Source: Alistipes putredinis
GTDB lineage: Bacteria; Bacteroidota; Bacteroidia; Bacteroidales; Rikenellaceae
DNA: 64,000 bases
Reading direction: 5' to 3'
NCBI GenBank assembly: GCA_022009915.1
Contig: CP091730.1
Location: 496,001 to 560,000, forward strand
Part shown: positions 34,550 to 45,218 of the stretch, piece by piece
Position numbering within the stretch: position 1 is the first letter of the stretch
How the letters are laid out: each line of letters begins with the position of its first letter
Made by a program: the position numbers and the translations under genes
Notes under the pieces: generated by a model
Seen by the model: only the letters and a program-made list of their open reading frames with translations
What the model was told of the DNA's origin: nothing
The model's database searches: none

Positions 34550-34741
34550 AAACAAACCGTTACAGTGCCGCAATAATACCGTTTCGCAAAAACGCACTTC
34601 AGACATATAAAAACACGGGCCCGAAAGACATAATATGTTAAAAAAATATTTATATTTGTACTAGTAAACGCTTCGCTTTTTCGCGGTCTCCGCACAAGGG
34701 ATGTTCTTTACGGCAAATATTTACTTAATCCTAAAAAATAA

Positions 34742-35241
34742 ATGATTATGAAAAAAACTTATTCTTTTCGCTGGCCGTTTGCCTTTGTGCACTTACCGTA
34801 TCGGCTCAGGAGAAATGGGCAGTCGGCGGACGTATCGGTTCCGGTTTTTCAGGCTCAGGCCGAATACCACATGGGAGACCAGTACCTCGAAGGCCGCTTC
34901 GGTATGTCGTGGTGCAACTCGGTGCAACCTTGGTTGCGGACTTCACCGCTCTGTACAACTGGAACATCTGCACTATGGACTGGACTCCGAAAGCCGGTCA
35001 GTGGTTCTTCGACGCAGGTGCAGGTCTTAGTGTAGGCGGCAAAGAGCATTACGCTTATGTAGGTGCAGCCGGTCAGGCTAAATTCGGTATCAAGTTCAAG
35101 GGCGCACCGGTTAAACTGGCAATCGACTGGACTCCGGTAATCGGACCGCATTTCGCATATGCCAAAGGCATGGATACCTACACCGAGTTCAACAGCTACG
35201 GATTGGCCAATTTCGGCATATCCTGCGTATATTGCTTCTAA
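34742..35241 (+). CDS. Small outer-membrane beta-barrel protein, frame broken
   Basis: Signal peptide (rebuilt as KKLILFAGVCLCALTVSAQ) followed by EKWAVGGRIGSGF and AQAEYHMGDQYLEGRFGMSW. After a break near 34915 comes GATLVADFTALYNWNICT and strands ending FGISCVYCF, a C-terminal aromatic typical of barrel proteins. About 165 residues. Intact homologues in Bacteroidales are small OmpW/OmpX-like barrels. A TATATTTG box lies at 34651-34658 without a clear -33. Role unknown. Confidence 0.7.
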
Positions 35242-35258
35242 CGGTTTAGGGCAATAAC

Positions 35259-35292
35259 AAAAAAAGGCTGCGAGATTTCGCAGCCTTTTTTT
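35259..35292. terminator. Bidirectional terminator
   Basis: AAAAAAAGGCTGCGA / TCGCAGCCTTTTTTT with a 4-base loop between the convergent barrel and MmcQ genes. Confidence 0.9.
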
Positions 35293-35294
35293 GT

Positions 35295-35648
35295 TTACCG
35301 GTTTTCCAGCCTTTTTTTCTCCGCCGCCGTAAGGGCGGAAAATACCAAATCATAGGAGTCCGCTATCTGACGCCGCATGAATTCTTCGCTCAGTTCGCCG
35401 TCCGTAAAGACGGAGTTCCAGTGTTTCTTGTTGCAGTGAAAGGCCGGCTCCACCTCTCTGTAACGCTCGCGAAGCTCTACTGCCACCTCGGGCCGGCACT
35501 TCACGTTGAAGAACCTGAAATCGTGCATGCCGGCCATTGCGAACATCTTCCCGCCTACTTTATATACCAACGTATCCTCGTCGAACGGCAGGCACTCATG
35601 TGCAAACGGGAACGAAAGGCAGTAGTCGCGAAACTCTATTATATCCAT
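35295..35648 (-). CDS. MmcQ/YjbR family protein
   Basis: 117 residues, intact. Signature features: a FPFAHECLPFDEDTLVYKV start, VGGKMFAMA, FNVKCRPEVAVELRERY, and a C-terminal HWNSVFTDGELSEEFM. The family has a double-stranded DNA-binding-like fold, but its job is unknown. It starts 8 bases downstream of the alkaline phosphatase stop, so the two are probably cotranscribed. Confidence 0.85.
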   Translation of the reverse strand: MDIIEFRDYCLSFPFAHECLPFDEDTLVYKVGGKMFAMAGMHDFRFFNVKCRPEVAVELRERYREVEPAFHCNKKHWNSVFTDGELSEEFMRRQIADSYDLVFSALTAAEKKRLENR

Positions 35649-35655
35649 ACCTCTC

Positions 35656-36770
35656 CTATTTCAAATCGAGCAGCCGCTGAATGGTAAGCGAAACCTCGGT
35701 ATTGTCCATCACGCGACTGAAATTTTCCGCTCCGCAACCGTATGCGAACATCGGCACGAGGGTTCCGGTATGGCTCGTCGAGCCGAAACGATAATCTATG
35801 CCGCTCTCTCCTTTGGTGAAGTCAGCTTTTTTGGAGGCGATGGAAAGGCCGCCGGTCTCATGGTCGGCAAGCACCACGACCAGAGTGCCGGGATGCTTGT
35901 CCGCATAATCGAACGCCTCGCCCACAGCACGGTCGAAATCCGCCACCTCCTCGTAAATCTTCTTCGCATCGTTGTCGTGCGCAGCGAAGTCGATTTGCGA
36001 GCCTTCCACCATCAGGGAAAAACCCTTTGTGGAATGTCGAGCCGAGAATTTCCATGCTCTTTGGCCGTCGCACGCGGCAGATAATCGCCCCTGCCGGCCG
36101 ACATCATCGGCATGGCATTTTTTTCCCGTAGTCGTAAACCACCAAAGTGCGGCCGCTCGACACGCCGTCCAGCTCGTCTATGTTGCCTACGACACGATAA
36201 CCGCTATCGGACATCTCCTTCAAAATATTGCGTCCGTCCTTGCGCTTGGCAAAATAGTCGTAACCGCTGCCCATGGCCACATCCACGCCCGAAGCCGCGA
36301 ACTGCTCGGAGAGTTCCTCCAACTGATAGCGGCTCTTCACATGTCCGTAAAAGGTCGCGGGAGTGGCATGTTGCAGATAGCATGTAACCACGATACCTGT
36401 CCCGAGCCCTGCCCTCTCGGCTTTTTCCACTATGTTTTTCAAGTTTGTTCGCCGCCGTATCCAGACCGACGTAAGAGTTCTTGGTCTTATGTCCGGTGGA
36501 GTACGCCGTACCCGAAGCGGCCGAGTCGGTAACGCGGTTATTGGCCGAATTCGTCCTGACAAGACCCACGGCCGTCGCACGCTCCATGTTTATGCGTTCG
36601 TAACCGTTTTCGATTATAAGCGACGAAACATGCCCCACGCCCATACCGTCGCCTATCATCAGTATGACGTTCTTAACTTTCTGTTTGGCACCGGCAGTCT
36701 GCGGAGCCGAAACAAATACGATGGCGACCAGCAGTGCCGCGATTCTGAAAAAAGAGTACGATTTTCTCAT
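35656..36770 (-). CDS. Alkaline phosphatase, frame broken twice
   Basis: Periplasmic phosphomonoesterase. ATG at 36770 with a signal peptide (MRKSYSFFRIAALLVAIVF, cleavage near AGA). Metal/active-site motifs in order: VILMIGDGMG (Asp), TDSAASGTAYSTG (catalytic Ser), then after a break near 36430 GIVVTCYLQHATPATFYGH, and after another near 36105 LMVEGSQIDFAAHDND and VVLADHETGG (Asp-His-Glu). About 370 residues, slightly short of E. coli PhoA but like other PhoA-superfamily members. An ATG 30 bases upstream is possible but would put extra residues before the signal. Confidence 0.9.
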
Positions 36771-36870
36771 GATTGATTTCAATTTATTTTCGAATAACAA
36801 ATTTAGGACTTATTCATGAGTTTACAACGTTTTTTGTTACCTTTACACGAATATTCAACCCGATTGCAAC

Positions 36871-37635
36871 ATGTTTCCCGACAATAAACCGATATTCATA
36901 GCCGGCCCGTGCGTAATCGAGGACTCGGCCCTGCTCGACACCGTCGCCCGATTTTTAGTGCGTCTGAGAGACGAGCTGGACATCGAAATAGTCTTCAAGG
37001 CATCGTTCGACAAGGCCAACCGCACTTCGATTCATTCGTTCCGCGGCGTGGGTATCGAGCAGGGCGTGCAGATGCTCGCCGACATAAAGGCACGGTACTC
37101 GCTGCCCATCACCACCGACATACACGAACCGTGGCAGGCCGAAAGGGTCGCCGAGGTCGCGGACATCATACAGATTCCCGCATTCCTATGCCGACAGACC
37201 GACCTGCTGGTCGAAGCTGCCCGGACAGGCAGAACCGTAAACATAAAAAAGGCGCAGTTCCTCTCCGGAACCGACATGTTCTATCCGGTGCAGAAGGCTC
37301 GCGAAGCGGGCGCCTCGCAGGTATGGCTCACCGAACGCGGCAACATGTACGGATACAACAATCTGGTGGTGGATTTCCGCAACATTCCTGACATGCTCCG
37401 CATAACCGACCGCGTGATAATGGACTGCACCCACTCGGTGCAAAGACCCGGAGGAGCCGGCGGGGTAACCGGCGGCAACCGCGAATATGTCCCTGCAATG
37501 GCACTGGCAGCCAAAGCGTTCGGTGCAAACGGATTTTTCTTCGAGACGCATCCGCAGCCCGAACTCTCCAAAAGCGATGCGGCCAATACGATACATCTCC
37601 AAACGCTCGAATCCGTAATCAAATCCCTAATATAG
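36871..37635 (+). CDS. kdsA: 3-deoxy-D-manno-octulosonate 8-phosphate synthase (KDO8P synthase)
   Basis: Joins PEP and arabinose 5-phosphate to make KDO8P for LPS. 254 residues, one intact frame. Motifs: FIAGPCVIED, FKASFDKANRTS, TDIHEPWQAE, the PAFLCRQTDLL segment, KKAQFLSGTDM and CTHSVQRPGG. A Cys (PAFLCRQ) is seen where metal-dependent KDO8P synthases carry the metal-binding Cys, but I cannot be sure of class by eye. It starts 101 bases after the divergent alkaline phosphatase start; ung follows 9 bases after. Confidence 0.95.
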   Translation: MFPDNKPIFIAGPCVIEDSALLDTVARFLVRLRDELDIEIVFKASFDKANRTSIHSFRGVGIEQGVQMLADIKARYSLPITTDIHEPWQAERVAEVADIIQIPAFLCRQTDLLVEAARTGRTVNIKKAQFLSGTDMFYPVQKAREAGASQVWLTERGNMYGYNNLVVDFRNIPDMLRITDRVIMDCTHSVQRPGGAGGVTGGNREYVPAMALAAKAFGANGFFFETHPQPELSKSDAANTIHLQTLESVIKSLI

Positions 37636-37644
37636 CTCCGGCCC

Positions 37645-38308
37645 ATGGATGTACGCATAGCCCAAGACTGGAAAGAGCTGCTGCAAAGCGAGTTCGACAA
37701 ACCGTATTTCGAACAGTTAGTGCGGTTCGTGCACTCCGAGTACGCAGCCACGACGATTTATCCCGCCGGCCGGAACATATTCCGCTCGTTCGACAAATGC
37801 AGTTTCGAGAACCTGCGCGTACTCATCATCGGCCAAGACCCCTATCACGGAGCGGGACAGGCCAACGGGCTGTGTTTTTCGGTGAACGACGGCGTGGAGT
37901 TTCCTCCGTCGCTGCGCAATATCTTCAAGGAGATTCACGACGACATCGGAACTCCGATTCCGAGCAGCGGCAACCTCGACCGCTGGGCCGAACAGGGCGT
38001 ACTGCTTCTGAATTCGGTTCTTACCGTTCGGGCGGGTCAGGCTGCTTCGCACGCGGGCCGTGGCTGGGAGACGTTCACCGACGCGGTAGTAAGAGCCGTG
38101 GCGGAGCGCAAACAAGGCATCGTGTACATGCTTTGGGGAAATTATGCCCAGCGCAAAGGCGCGATTGCCAATCCTGCGACTAACCTGATTCTGAAAAGCG
38201 CACACCCGTCGCCTCTTTCGGCGCATGCAGGATTCTTCGGATGCAGGCACTTTTTCGAAAGCCAACACTTATTTGCAAAGCATAGGCAAGGAGCCGATAA
38301 TATGGTAG
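37645..38308 (+). CDS. ung: Uracil-DNA glycosylase
   Basis: Removes uracil from DNA. ATG at 37645. Motif A is GQDPYHGAGQANGLCFS (catalytic Asp), then NDIGTPIP-like IGTPIPSSGNL, NSVLTVRAGQAASH and the HPSPLSAHAGFFGCRHF DNA-binding loop. A T-run insertion near 38254 hides the end; without it the frame gives SKANTYLQSIGKEPIIW and a stop at 38306-38308, so about 221 residues. The last seven bases overlap the aroB start (ATGGTAG). Confidence 0.94.
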
Positions 38309-39343
38309 GATACGAACAAATAGAAGTCAAACGTGCGGGACGCACCCCGAGCATAGTGGCGATAGGCGACACGCTCGGCCGAATAGACGAATTTTTGCCC
38401 GACAGGCGCGTAATCGTAATAACCGACGCCAACGTCTACGGTCTGTACAAAGACATAATAGACCGCTGGCCGAGCATAACGATAGGTCTGGGCGAGACGA
38501 ACAAAACCCTTGCGACCGTTCAGAAAATATATGAAAGGCTCGTCGAGCTGAACGCCGACAGAGAGTGTTTCATTCTGGGATTCGGGGGCGGAATAGTCAC
38601 CGACATCGCCGGCTTCGCAGCCTCCACCTATATGCGCGGCCTGCCTTTCGGATTCGTCGCCACCACACTGCTCTCGCAGGTCGATGCCAGCGTGGGCGGC
38701 AAGAACGGCGTGAACCTGCAAGGGTTCAAAAACATGGTCGGCACCTTCAACCAGCCCGACTTCGTGCTGTGCGACACATCGGTACTCAATACATTGCCCG
38801 TCAGGGAGCTTCGTGCCGGCATGGCGGAAATAATCAAAAGCGGCATAATAGCCGACCCGCAGCTCTTCGACACTCTCGAAAGGCACTCTGCGGAAAGCAT
38901 TTTCGCCTCGTCGCAGCTGCTTTCCGAAATAATCTCGGCCGCCGTAAAAGTCAAGACCCGCATCGTGGAGGCGGACGAAAAGGAGAGCGGAGAACGCAAA
39001 AAACTCAATCTCGGGCACACGATAGCCCATGCTATCGAGAAGTGTTCCAGAGAGTTCCTGCACGGAGAAGCGGTTTCAATCGGATTGTCCATGATTTGCC
39101 GAATAGCCGTGCGGCAAGGCGCACTTTCGCCCGACACGGCGCGAAGAATCGACATTCTGCTGCAAAAAAACGGGACTGCCGACAAAGTGCGATATTCCGC
39201 TGTCCCAACTGGCCTCGGCCGTTCATCAGGACAAGAAATCCGCCGGCAGCGACATAAACATCGTCATGCCGCACGGCATCGGCGACTGCCGCATAACGAA
39301 AATAGGCTTCAAGCAAGCCGAGAGCATGATTCTCGATTTATAG
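38302..39343 (+). CDS. aroB: 3-dehydroquinate synthase, frame broken once
   Basis: Second step of the shikimate route; NAD- and Zn-dependent. Begins MVGYEQIEVKRAG. NAD-binding GGGIVTDIAGFAASTYMRG, VGGKNGVNLQGFKN with the active-site Lys, and the Zn ligands in KKLNLGHTIAHAIE and HGEAVSIG. A break near 39180 joins to CDIPLSQLASAVHQDKK and ends MILDL at 39343. About 346 residues, normal. Confidence 0.94.
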
Positions 39344-39399
39344 AAACCGCATCAGGGGCCGCATGCTTATAATTGTCCTCGAAACCGATTTTCAAGGAC

Positions 39400-39878
39400 A
39401 TGCGAAAGTTCATCCCCTACCTGCTCACGGCAGCGATTCTGCTTTTACTGCTTCACCGGTTTCCCGTACAGGAGCCGCCTGCGCGAACCATCTACGACAC
39501 GATTTTAGTTCGCGATACGGTTCGCGACACAGTGCCGATTCCCAAAACCGTATACCTGCATCATTTCGACACGGTCTTCCTGCCTGCCGCCGAAGACTCC
39601 GCACTGCAAAAGGTCGCCGTACCGATAGAACGCAAAGAGTATGTAACGCAGAATTATCGCGCCGTGGTGGAAGGTGTTTTTCGGCTCGTCTGACGGAGGT
39701 GGAACTCTATCCGCAAAGCCGTACAATAGTGCCGGTCTGCTCCGATACGAAACGGCCGCGACTGCCCAAACCTCGGTTAGGAATAGGTGTCGGAGTCGGT
39801 TACGACCCGCTGAAAAACAGCCTGCATCCCGTCGTCAGCATCGGGATTTATCTGCCCCTCGGAAAACAGAAACGGTAG
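39400..39878 (+). CDS. Small membrane-anchored protein of unknown function, frame broken
   Basis: ATG at 39400 opens a single N-terminal helix (IPYLLTAAILLLLLHRFPV) with no lipobox. Next is a segment rich in Asp-Thr-Val repeats (YDTILVRDTVRDTVPIPKTV). After a break near 39680 comes a beta-like C-terminus (LTEVELYPQSRTIVPVCSDT, GIGVGVGYDPLKNSLHPVV) ending LPLGKQKR. About 158 residues. It resembles proteins annotated DUF6808 in Bacteroidales, sometimes next to phage genes; I do not claim a phage origin. It lies 56 bases after aroB. Confidence 0.6.
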
Positions 39879-39880
39879 AA

Positions 39881-40371
39881 TCAGTACTCCACCTTGTCGG
39901 GTTTCTCTTCCCACATGCGGAATGCACGCGAGGCTTCGCGGCTCATGATACGCACGCACGGAACGGCACGCTGCACGTAAGGTTTGGCTATCTCACTATA
40001 TATGAATGAATCGTCGAAATCTATTCGGGCCGCATCCTCTTTTGTGTTGCCGTAAAAAGATACGCGAAATGCCGGCTCCAATAAATCGCGCTCAGTCACA
40101 TCGGGCACGGTTCGCACGAGGTATATATGGTGCAGCCGTCAAGCTTGAAGGTCCCCAGCTCGGCACACGCCTTTCTGATAGCGCTGACCTCGGCATGTGC
40201 CGTCGGGTCGTTCAGCGCGGTCACCCGATTGACACCCTCGGCAACGATACTTCCATCCCTGACTATCACGGCACCGAACGGACCGCCGCCATTCTCTACA
40301 TTCCTCTCGGAAAGTTCTATCGCACGCGCCATAAAACGCGCATCATCCTCGCTGTACATTCGTTTTTCCAT
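39881..40371 (-). CDS. guaD: Guanine-deaminase-like cytidine/deoxycytidylate deaminase family protein, frame broken
   Basis: ATG at 40371. Zn motifs: GGPFGAVIV, DPTAHAEVSAIRK (His-Ala-Glu) and TSCEPCPM (Pro-Cys-x2-Cys after restoring one base near 40110, giving CPMCLSAIYW). A second break near 40075 precedes FYGNTKEDAARIDFDDSFIY. The C-terminal FDDSFIYSEIAKP and end PDKVEY match B. subtilis-type GuaD rather than tRNA-adenosine deaminase TadA. About 160 residues. Confidence 0.8.
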
Positions 40372-40375
40372 AAGA

Positions 40376-40769
40376 CTAATCCTTGTTACGTGGTGAAAAC
40401 TCGACGCTCTCCAAATACACGGCCCCATCGGTCGCACTGCCGCAGACCACAGCATACGTAAACGAAATATCGTCGGAGAGCATCTTTCGAAGTTCCGCGT
40501 AATCTATTTTAGAAACGGCGGATGCGAACCTTTCCGCAGCCTTGCGGTTATTCTCGTAGATATTTTCGCCTTCGACGACAAAAACTCTCGCCCGACATGC
40601 ACCCGACCGAACGCAAATACCGCTCCAAAGCCTCGGCATCCTGCTCCGTAAGGGCTTCCGCATCGTACACACCCATGCTGTATATGGAGTTCACACCGCT
40701 GTGCCCGGAGCATCCGGCGACAAGAGCGGCCGAAAGCAAAAACACGAATATGTAAATAAACCGCTTCAT
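40376..40769 (-). CDS. Small lipoprotein, unknown function
   Basis: ATG at 40769, lipoprotein signal (FIYIFVFLLSAALVAGC, lipobox LVAGC). Rebuilt over a break near 40585: SIYSMGVYDAEALTEQDAEA, then FVVEGENIYENNRKAAERFA, and a C-terminus with AVVCGSATDGAVYLESVEFS. About 130 residues. No family recognised. guaD follows after 4 bases. Confidence 0.6.
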
Positions 40770-40867
40770 AATTATATGCAGTCCGCCGTCTACAAAAAAA
40801 TAGCAAAAAGGCGAAAGCAAAACAAAATTTATTTTCCGCTTCGCAGGAAAAACGACGTCCGCCACAT

Positions 40868-40903
40868 AAAAAAAGTCATCGCCTTTACGGGCGATGACTT
40901 TTT
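40868..40903 (-). terminator. Terminator of the V-type ATPase operon
   Basis: AAAAGTCATCGCC / GGCGATGACTTTT hairpin with A/T runs on both sides. On the minus strand it lies 23 bases after the end of the K-subunit gene. Confidence 0.88.
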
Positions 40904-40926
40904 CGTTCCATACCAGTGAAGCCGTC

Positions 40927-41380
40927 TTAGATAGCCGAGCTGATAAGGAAAGTGGCAGCTACCGTCAAGATAGCGTAAAGTTCCGGGAATGCAGCCAAAA
41001 TCAGGGTTTTACCCATAACATCGTGACCGTTACCGATTGCAGCGATACCGTTGGCGCAGACCTTGCCCTGATAAATAGCGGCAGCAAGGGTCACGATGCC
41101 GTCCAGAAGGCCTGCTCCGAAAATGGCTGCGGCTTGAAACATGGTTATGTCAGCGGTAAGAAATCCCTGAACCATGAAGAAGCACACGAATCCGTAAAGA
41201 CCCTGCGAACCGGGAAGTGCCGAAAGCACCATGTAGCTACCGAACGCACTGCTGTTCTTTTTCATGGCACCGACGGATGCCTGACCGCAAATCGAAGTTC
41301 CGACAGCAGATGCGATACCTGCCAGTCCTACCATCAAGGCTACTCCTACGTAAGCCAATACCAAAAGCTGTTGTTTCCAT
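40927..41380 (-). CDS. ntpK: V-type ATPase membrane rotor subunit K (proteolipid), frame broken once
   Basis: Forms the rotor ring that carries ions through the membrane. ATG at 41380; one extra G near 41362 separates METTAF from VLAYVGVALMVGLAG. About 150 residues with four membrane helices in two hairpins, as for the 16-kDa proteolipid. The second hairpin has ILAAFPELYAILTVAATFLI, with the conserved ion-binding Glu in FPELYAIL. Na or H preference cannot be read with certainty. Last gene of the operon. Confidence 0.88.
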
Positions 41381-41403
41381 AATTGATTTTTTTGTTTTTA
41401 TAA

Positions 41404-43281
41404 TTATTGTTTGTTATTCCTTGACTTTTTTTCAGCGGTTCGAAACTCCGCGAGGTCATCTCGAAACCGGCGTTTTTTTGAAGAACTCCACGAACGTCAG
41501 ACGCATCGGATGCACGAACGACGAGATGGAGGACATGAACAGATTGATTCCGTGTCCTATCAGCAGAATGACCGAAGCACCGATGATTTTGGCCACAATC
41601 GCCACGACCGAACTGTCCCCGAATCCGGCATCCAGCCCCGTAAGGCCGAGAGCCAGACGGTTGAACACCAGAGCGAGCACGCCGCCCGAAAAGACCGATT
41701 GCGAAAAAGTCGTATGTAGCTGAGCACGTCGCTGAGAAGACCCGTAACGTTATTGTACGTGTTCCACAGGCCCGAACCGAAATTGATGAACAGATTCTTT
41801 CCGGGCGAGTTGAAGAACAACATGAGCACCAGCGATATGCAGCATACGGCATAGAATGCGGGCGACGATGTCGAGAACCACGGAATCGTCCACGCCTCGT
41901 TAAGCATAGGCAGTGCCGCCGCAAGGCATCCGGCCACCAACAGCAGGAACCATCCTAACGAACCGAGAGCATAGCGGAACCCGAACAGGCGCGTGGTCAT
42001 ACATATGTTGATGAACATGCCGAGCAGAATCTGAACGACTCCGATTGCAAGTGCTATGGAGAAGAACTGATTCTGAAAATCGAGGAACGGCGAATGTGCC
42101 GTGTCGGGGTACCCCAACAGTTCGGGCAGACTCATGCCGAACAACGATCCGGTGTAAAGGCCGAACAAAACGGTGGCTCCGCCGCATATCATCGACAGTT
42201 TGGCCGGACGCTTCATGCTCGCACCGCCTTTCAAAAGCAGGAACAGTCCTGCCAGAAAAATTATGGCGCCGTATCCTGCATCGTTCAGACATATCGCGAA
42301 AAAGAGCATGTAGAACGGAGCGAAGAACGGTGTCAAATCCACCGTACCGTACTTCGGCAGCGCATACATTGAACCGATAAGCTCGAACAGAGACGCGAAA
42401 CGGTTGTTGTGCAGCTTGACCGGAGTGTCGTCTTCCGGTGTAGGATTTTCCTTGATATAAATCACATCCGGATACTCCTCCAACATAGCCGTCACCGTCT
42501 GTGCGGTGGATGTTTCGGCCCATGCCTCCATAACCACCAACTCGCCGTCGGCCTCGCTGCGTCCGCACTCTGCCGCCCGCGTCAGGTTCAACCTGTCGGT
42601 CAATTCCTCCGCATCGCGCTCTATGGCATCCACGCTCGCCGCGGCATCGGCGAACACCTTGTCCCAACCCTCTATCTCGTCTTCCAGTTTCCGGGCACCT
42701 GCTTCGGCCTGCGCTGCGGTCATCGTAAGCGACTTGTATTCCTGTGCGTCGATGGCCACATCCTGCTCCGGCGAAGCCACGACGGCGAAATACGTAACAC
42801 CGTCCACCGAGTTGATAGGCTCGACGGTATATTCCGACGCCCACTGTTCCGATTTCTTGGCGAAATCCGAATCATAAACCGAGAAAAACCGGAGCACTAT
42901 GCCGTCGTTTTTGAGCTTCTGAACCTTTTCGGGGTCGAAATCGCCCCACGGAGCAGCCTCTTCCGCCGCTTTGAGCAGGCGTGAGCGCTCGGCCGACAGC
43001 GCAGAGACTTCGCTCTGTGCCGCCTGATACTTGTCGAAAGCCTCGGCTCCGGACCCGAAGGCCTTTCCGCCCGTCCATTTACCCTCCGAGAGGGCACGAC
43101 GCAGCGTCGAAACGGCAGCGCGATGTTTTTCGATGGAGGTCATAATCTCCCTATCTCCCTCGGCCGGCTCCCAACCCGTGGTAGTCACGTCCACAAGTCC
43201 GAGCTCCTGCAATCGGGAGAGAAAATCTTCGTGCTGCCTACGGAGCACCACGAAGTAGTATTTATCCATTTTGGCTATCAT
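41404..43281 (-). CDS. ntpI: V-type ATPase subunit I (a-subunit homologue), frame broken
   Basis: The stator and ion-channel subunit. Starts MIAKMDKYYF (the first ATG overlaps the D stop as ATGA; the second, MDKYYF, is better spaced from AGGAGG). N-terminal cytoplasmic half of about 300 residues (long coiled-coil helices such as AFDKYQAAQSEVSALSAER), then membrane helices including FALCLNDAGYGAI-like FFAICLNDAGYGAIIFLAG. The essential Arg lies in the LSYIRLFAIGL segment (joined across a break near 41715), and MSSISSFVHPMRLTFVEFF follows. A further break near 41475 hides the true end at 41404. About 625 residues. Confidence 0.88.
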
Positions 43282-43871
43282 ACCTCCTGATGTTTGCTTT
43301 TCACTATTTTTCTGCGCACTCTTGGAGAGGTTTTCCTCGTCTTCCAAGAATCGCTTGATTTTTACGTATGGCGTCCTCGTACCCGGGTATCTGCACCTTT
43401 TCGTAGAGGTTCACCTTCTGAGTCGTTTTTCTTGCAGGCGAAATCCAGCAGGCTCGTCTTGTAGGCGAACACTTCGTATTCCACCCTCAGGGTAGCTATC
43501 CGTTTGAGCAGCTGCACTCCGTCGGCAATCCACGCCGGCGAGGAGAACAGGTCGTAAGGCTTCTCGACAAAAACGATGTCCTCCAAAACCGGAATGCGGA
43601 CACCCGCAATCTTGGACACCGACAGCTTCACGTCCTGAATGGCGAGCAAATCGGCATCGAACTCTCCCCACAGGGCGACCATGTAGTCGTACTGCGACGA
43701 CAGTTCCTCGATTTGCGACTGGAAGTCGGCAGCCGTGTCTTTGGCTTTCTTGACTTCGAGCCTCAGAGCGCTCTCCTTGCTTTTTATGGTAGGGAGAGCC
43801 TTCTGACGGACTTTGAGCTGCTTGCCGAGTTCGCCGAGCGAAGTCTTGTTATATTGAAATTTTATAGCCAT
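43278..43871 (-). CDS. ntpD: V-type ATPase subunit D (central stalk), frame broken
   Basis: Rotating central shaft. ATG at 43871: MAIKFQYNKTSLGELGKQLK, then long coiled-coil helices (SALRLEVKKAKDTAADFQSQ). Breaks near 43425 and 43305 precede the C-terminal IKRFLEDEENLSKSAQKIVK and the stop at 43278. About 197 residues, normal. The stop overlaps the start of subunit I. Confidence 0.85.
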
Positions 43872-43886
43872 AACCCGACTCTGCTT

Positions 43887-45216
43887 TTACTCCTTTACGG
43901 GCCAGTATTTTTCAACCAGTTCCGCCTTTTATGGATGTTTCCGCCTTGGTGAAGTACTTGGCGAAGAGCTGCCATGCCGTGTCGAGCATCTCGGTGATGT
44001 CGATGTTCACGTCGATGGCCAGAAGTTTTTCAGAGTAGTCGTGTGCGAATTTCAGAGCACGCTCGTCGTAGCCCGAAAGGTCGAAACCGTTTTTCGAGTT
44101 TCGTCTTGGCATTGGCGGCATCGGCATACAGACGCACAGCGGCGTTCATCACCTGCGGATGGTCTTCGCGCGTCTTCTTGCCGATAACCAGCCTGTTTGA
44201 GTCGCGACAGACTTCGGAACGGGTCTACGATAACCTTGCCGGTGACCGAGTCGTTGCGAAGGAACAGCTGACCCTCGGTGATGTAACCCGTGTTGTCGGG
44301 CACGGCATGCGTGATGTCTCCGCCCGAAAGCGTCGTCACGGCTATGATGGTAATCGAACCTCCGTTGGGAAGCTGTACGGCCTTCTCGTAAATCTTGGCC
44401 AAATCCGAGTAGAGCGAACCGGGCATCGAGTCCTTCGAAGGAATCTGGTCCATACGGTTCGACACGATTGCCAGCGCGTCGGCGTAAAGGGTCATGTCGG
44501 TAAGCAGCACGAGCACCTTCTCGCCCTTGTCCACGGCGAAATACTCGGCCGCCGTAAGAGCCATGTCCGGTACCAGCAGACGCTCGACGGGAGGATTCTC
44601 GGTCGTGTTCACGAAACTTACGATACGGTCCAGCGCACCAGCATTCTCGAATACGTTCTTAAAGTACAGGAAGTCGTCGTTGGTCATACCCATACCGCCG
44701 AGGATAATCTTGTCGGCCTTGGCTCTCAGGGCCACGTTGGCCATAACCTGGTTGTACGGCTGGTCGGGATCGGCGAAGAACGGAATCTTCTGACCCGACA
44801 CGATGGTATTGTTAAGGTCGATACCTGCGATGCCGGTCGCGATGAGTTCGCTGGGCTGTATACGGCGGAACGGATTCACCGTCGGACCGCCGATTGCACG
44901 CTCCTCGCCCTCGACCAGTTCGCCGCCCTCGATAGGCTGTCCGTAAGCGTTGAAGAAACGGCCGGCCAGAGAGTCGCTGACTCTCAATTTAGGCGGTTCG
45001 CCATGGAAAAACGACCTCGGAATTGGTCTCTATGCCTTCGGTTCCGGAGAACACCTGCAACGTCACGCTGTCTCCGCTGATTTTCACGACCTGAGCCAGC
45101 TTGCCGCCAACGGTAGCAAGCTCGTCGTTACCGACACCCGCAGCCTTCAAACTGATTGTGGCCTTGGTAATATTGTCTATCTTCGTATAAATTTTCTGAA
45201 AAGCTCTTGTTGCCAT
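43887..45216 (-). CDS. ntpB: V-type ATPase subunit B, frame broken
   Basis: Non-catalytic, nucleotide-binding-like part of the head. ATG at 45216 (MATRAFQKIYTKIDNITKAT). One break near 44995 joins PWRTA to the segment LRVSDSLAGRFFNAYGQPIE with GEERAIGG. The conserved PSELIATGIAGIDLNN and VNTTENPPVERLLVPDMALT follow. Further breaks near 44200 (before ARPLVIGKKTREDH-like sequence), 44090 and 43920 precede AELVEKYWPVKE and the stop at 43887. About 440 residues. It begins 3 bases after the A-subunit stop. Confidence 0.9.
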
Positions 45217-45218
45217 AA

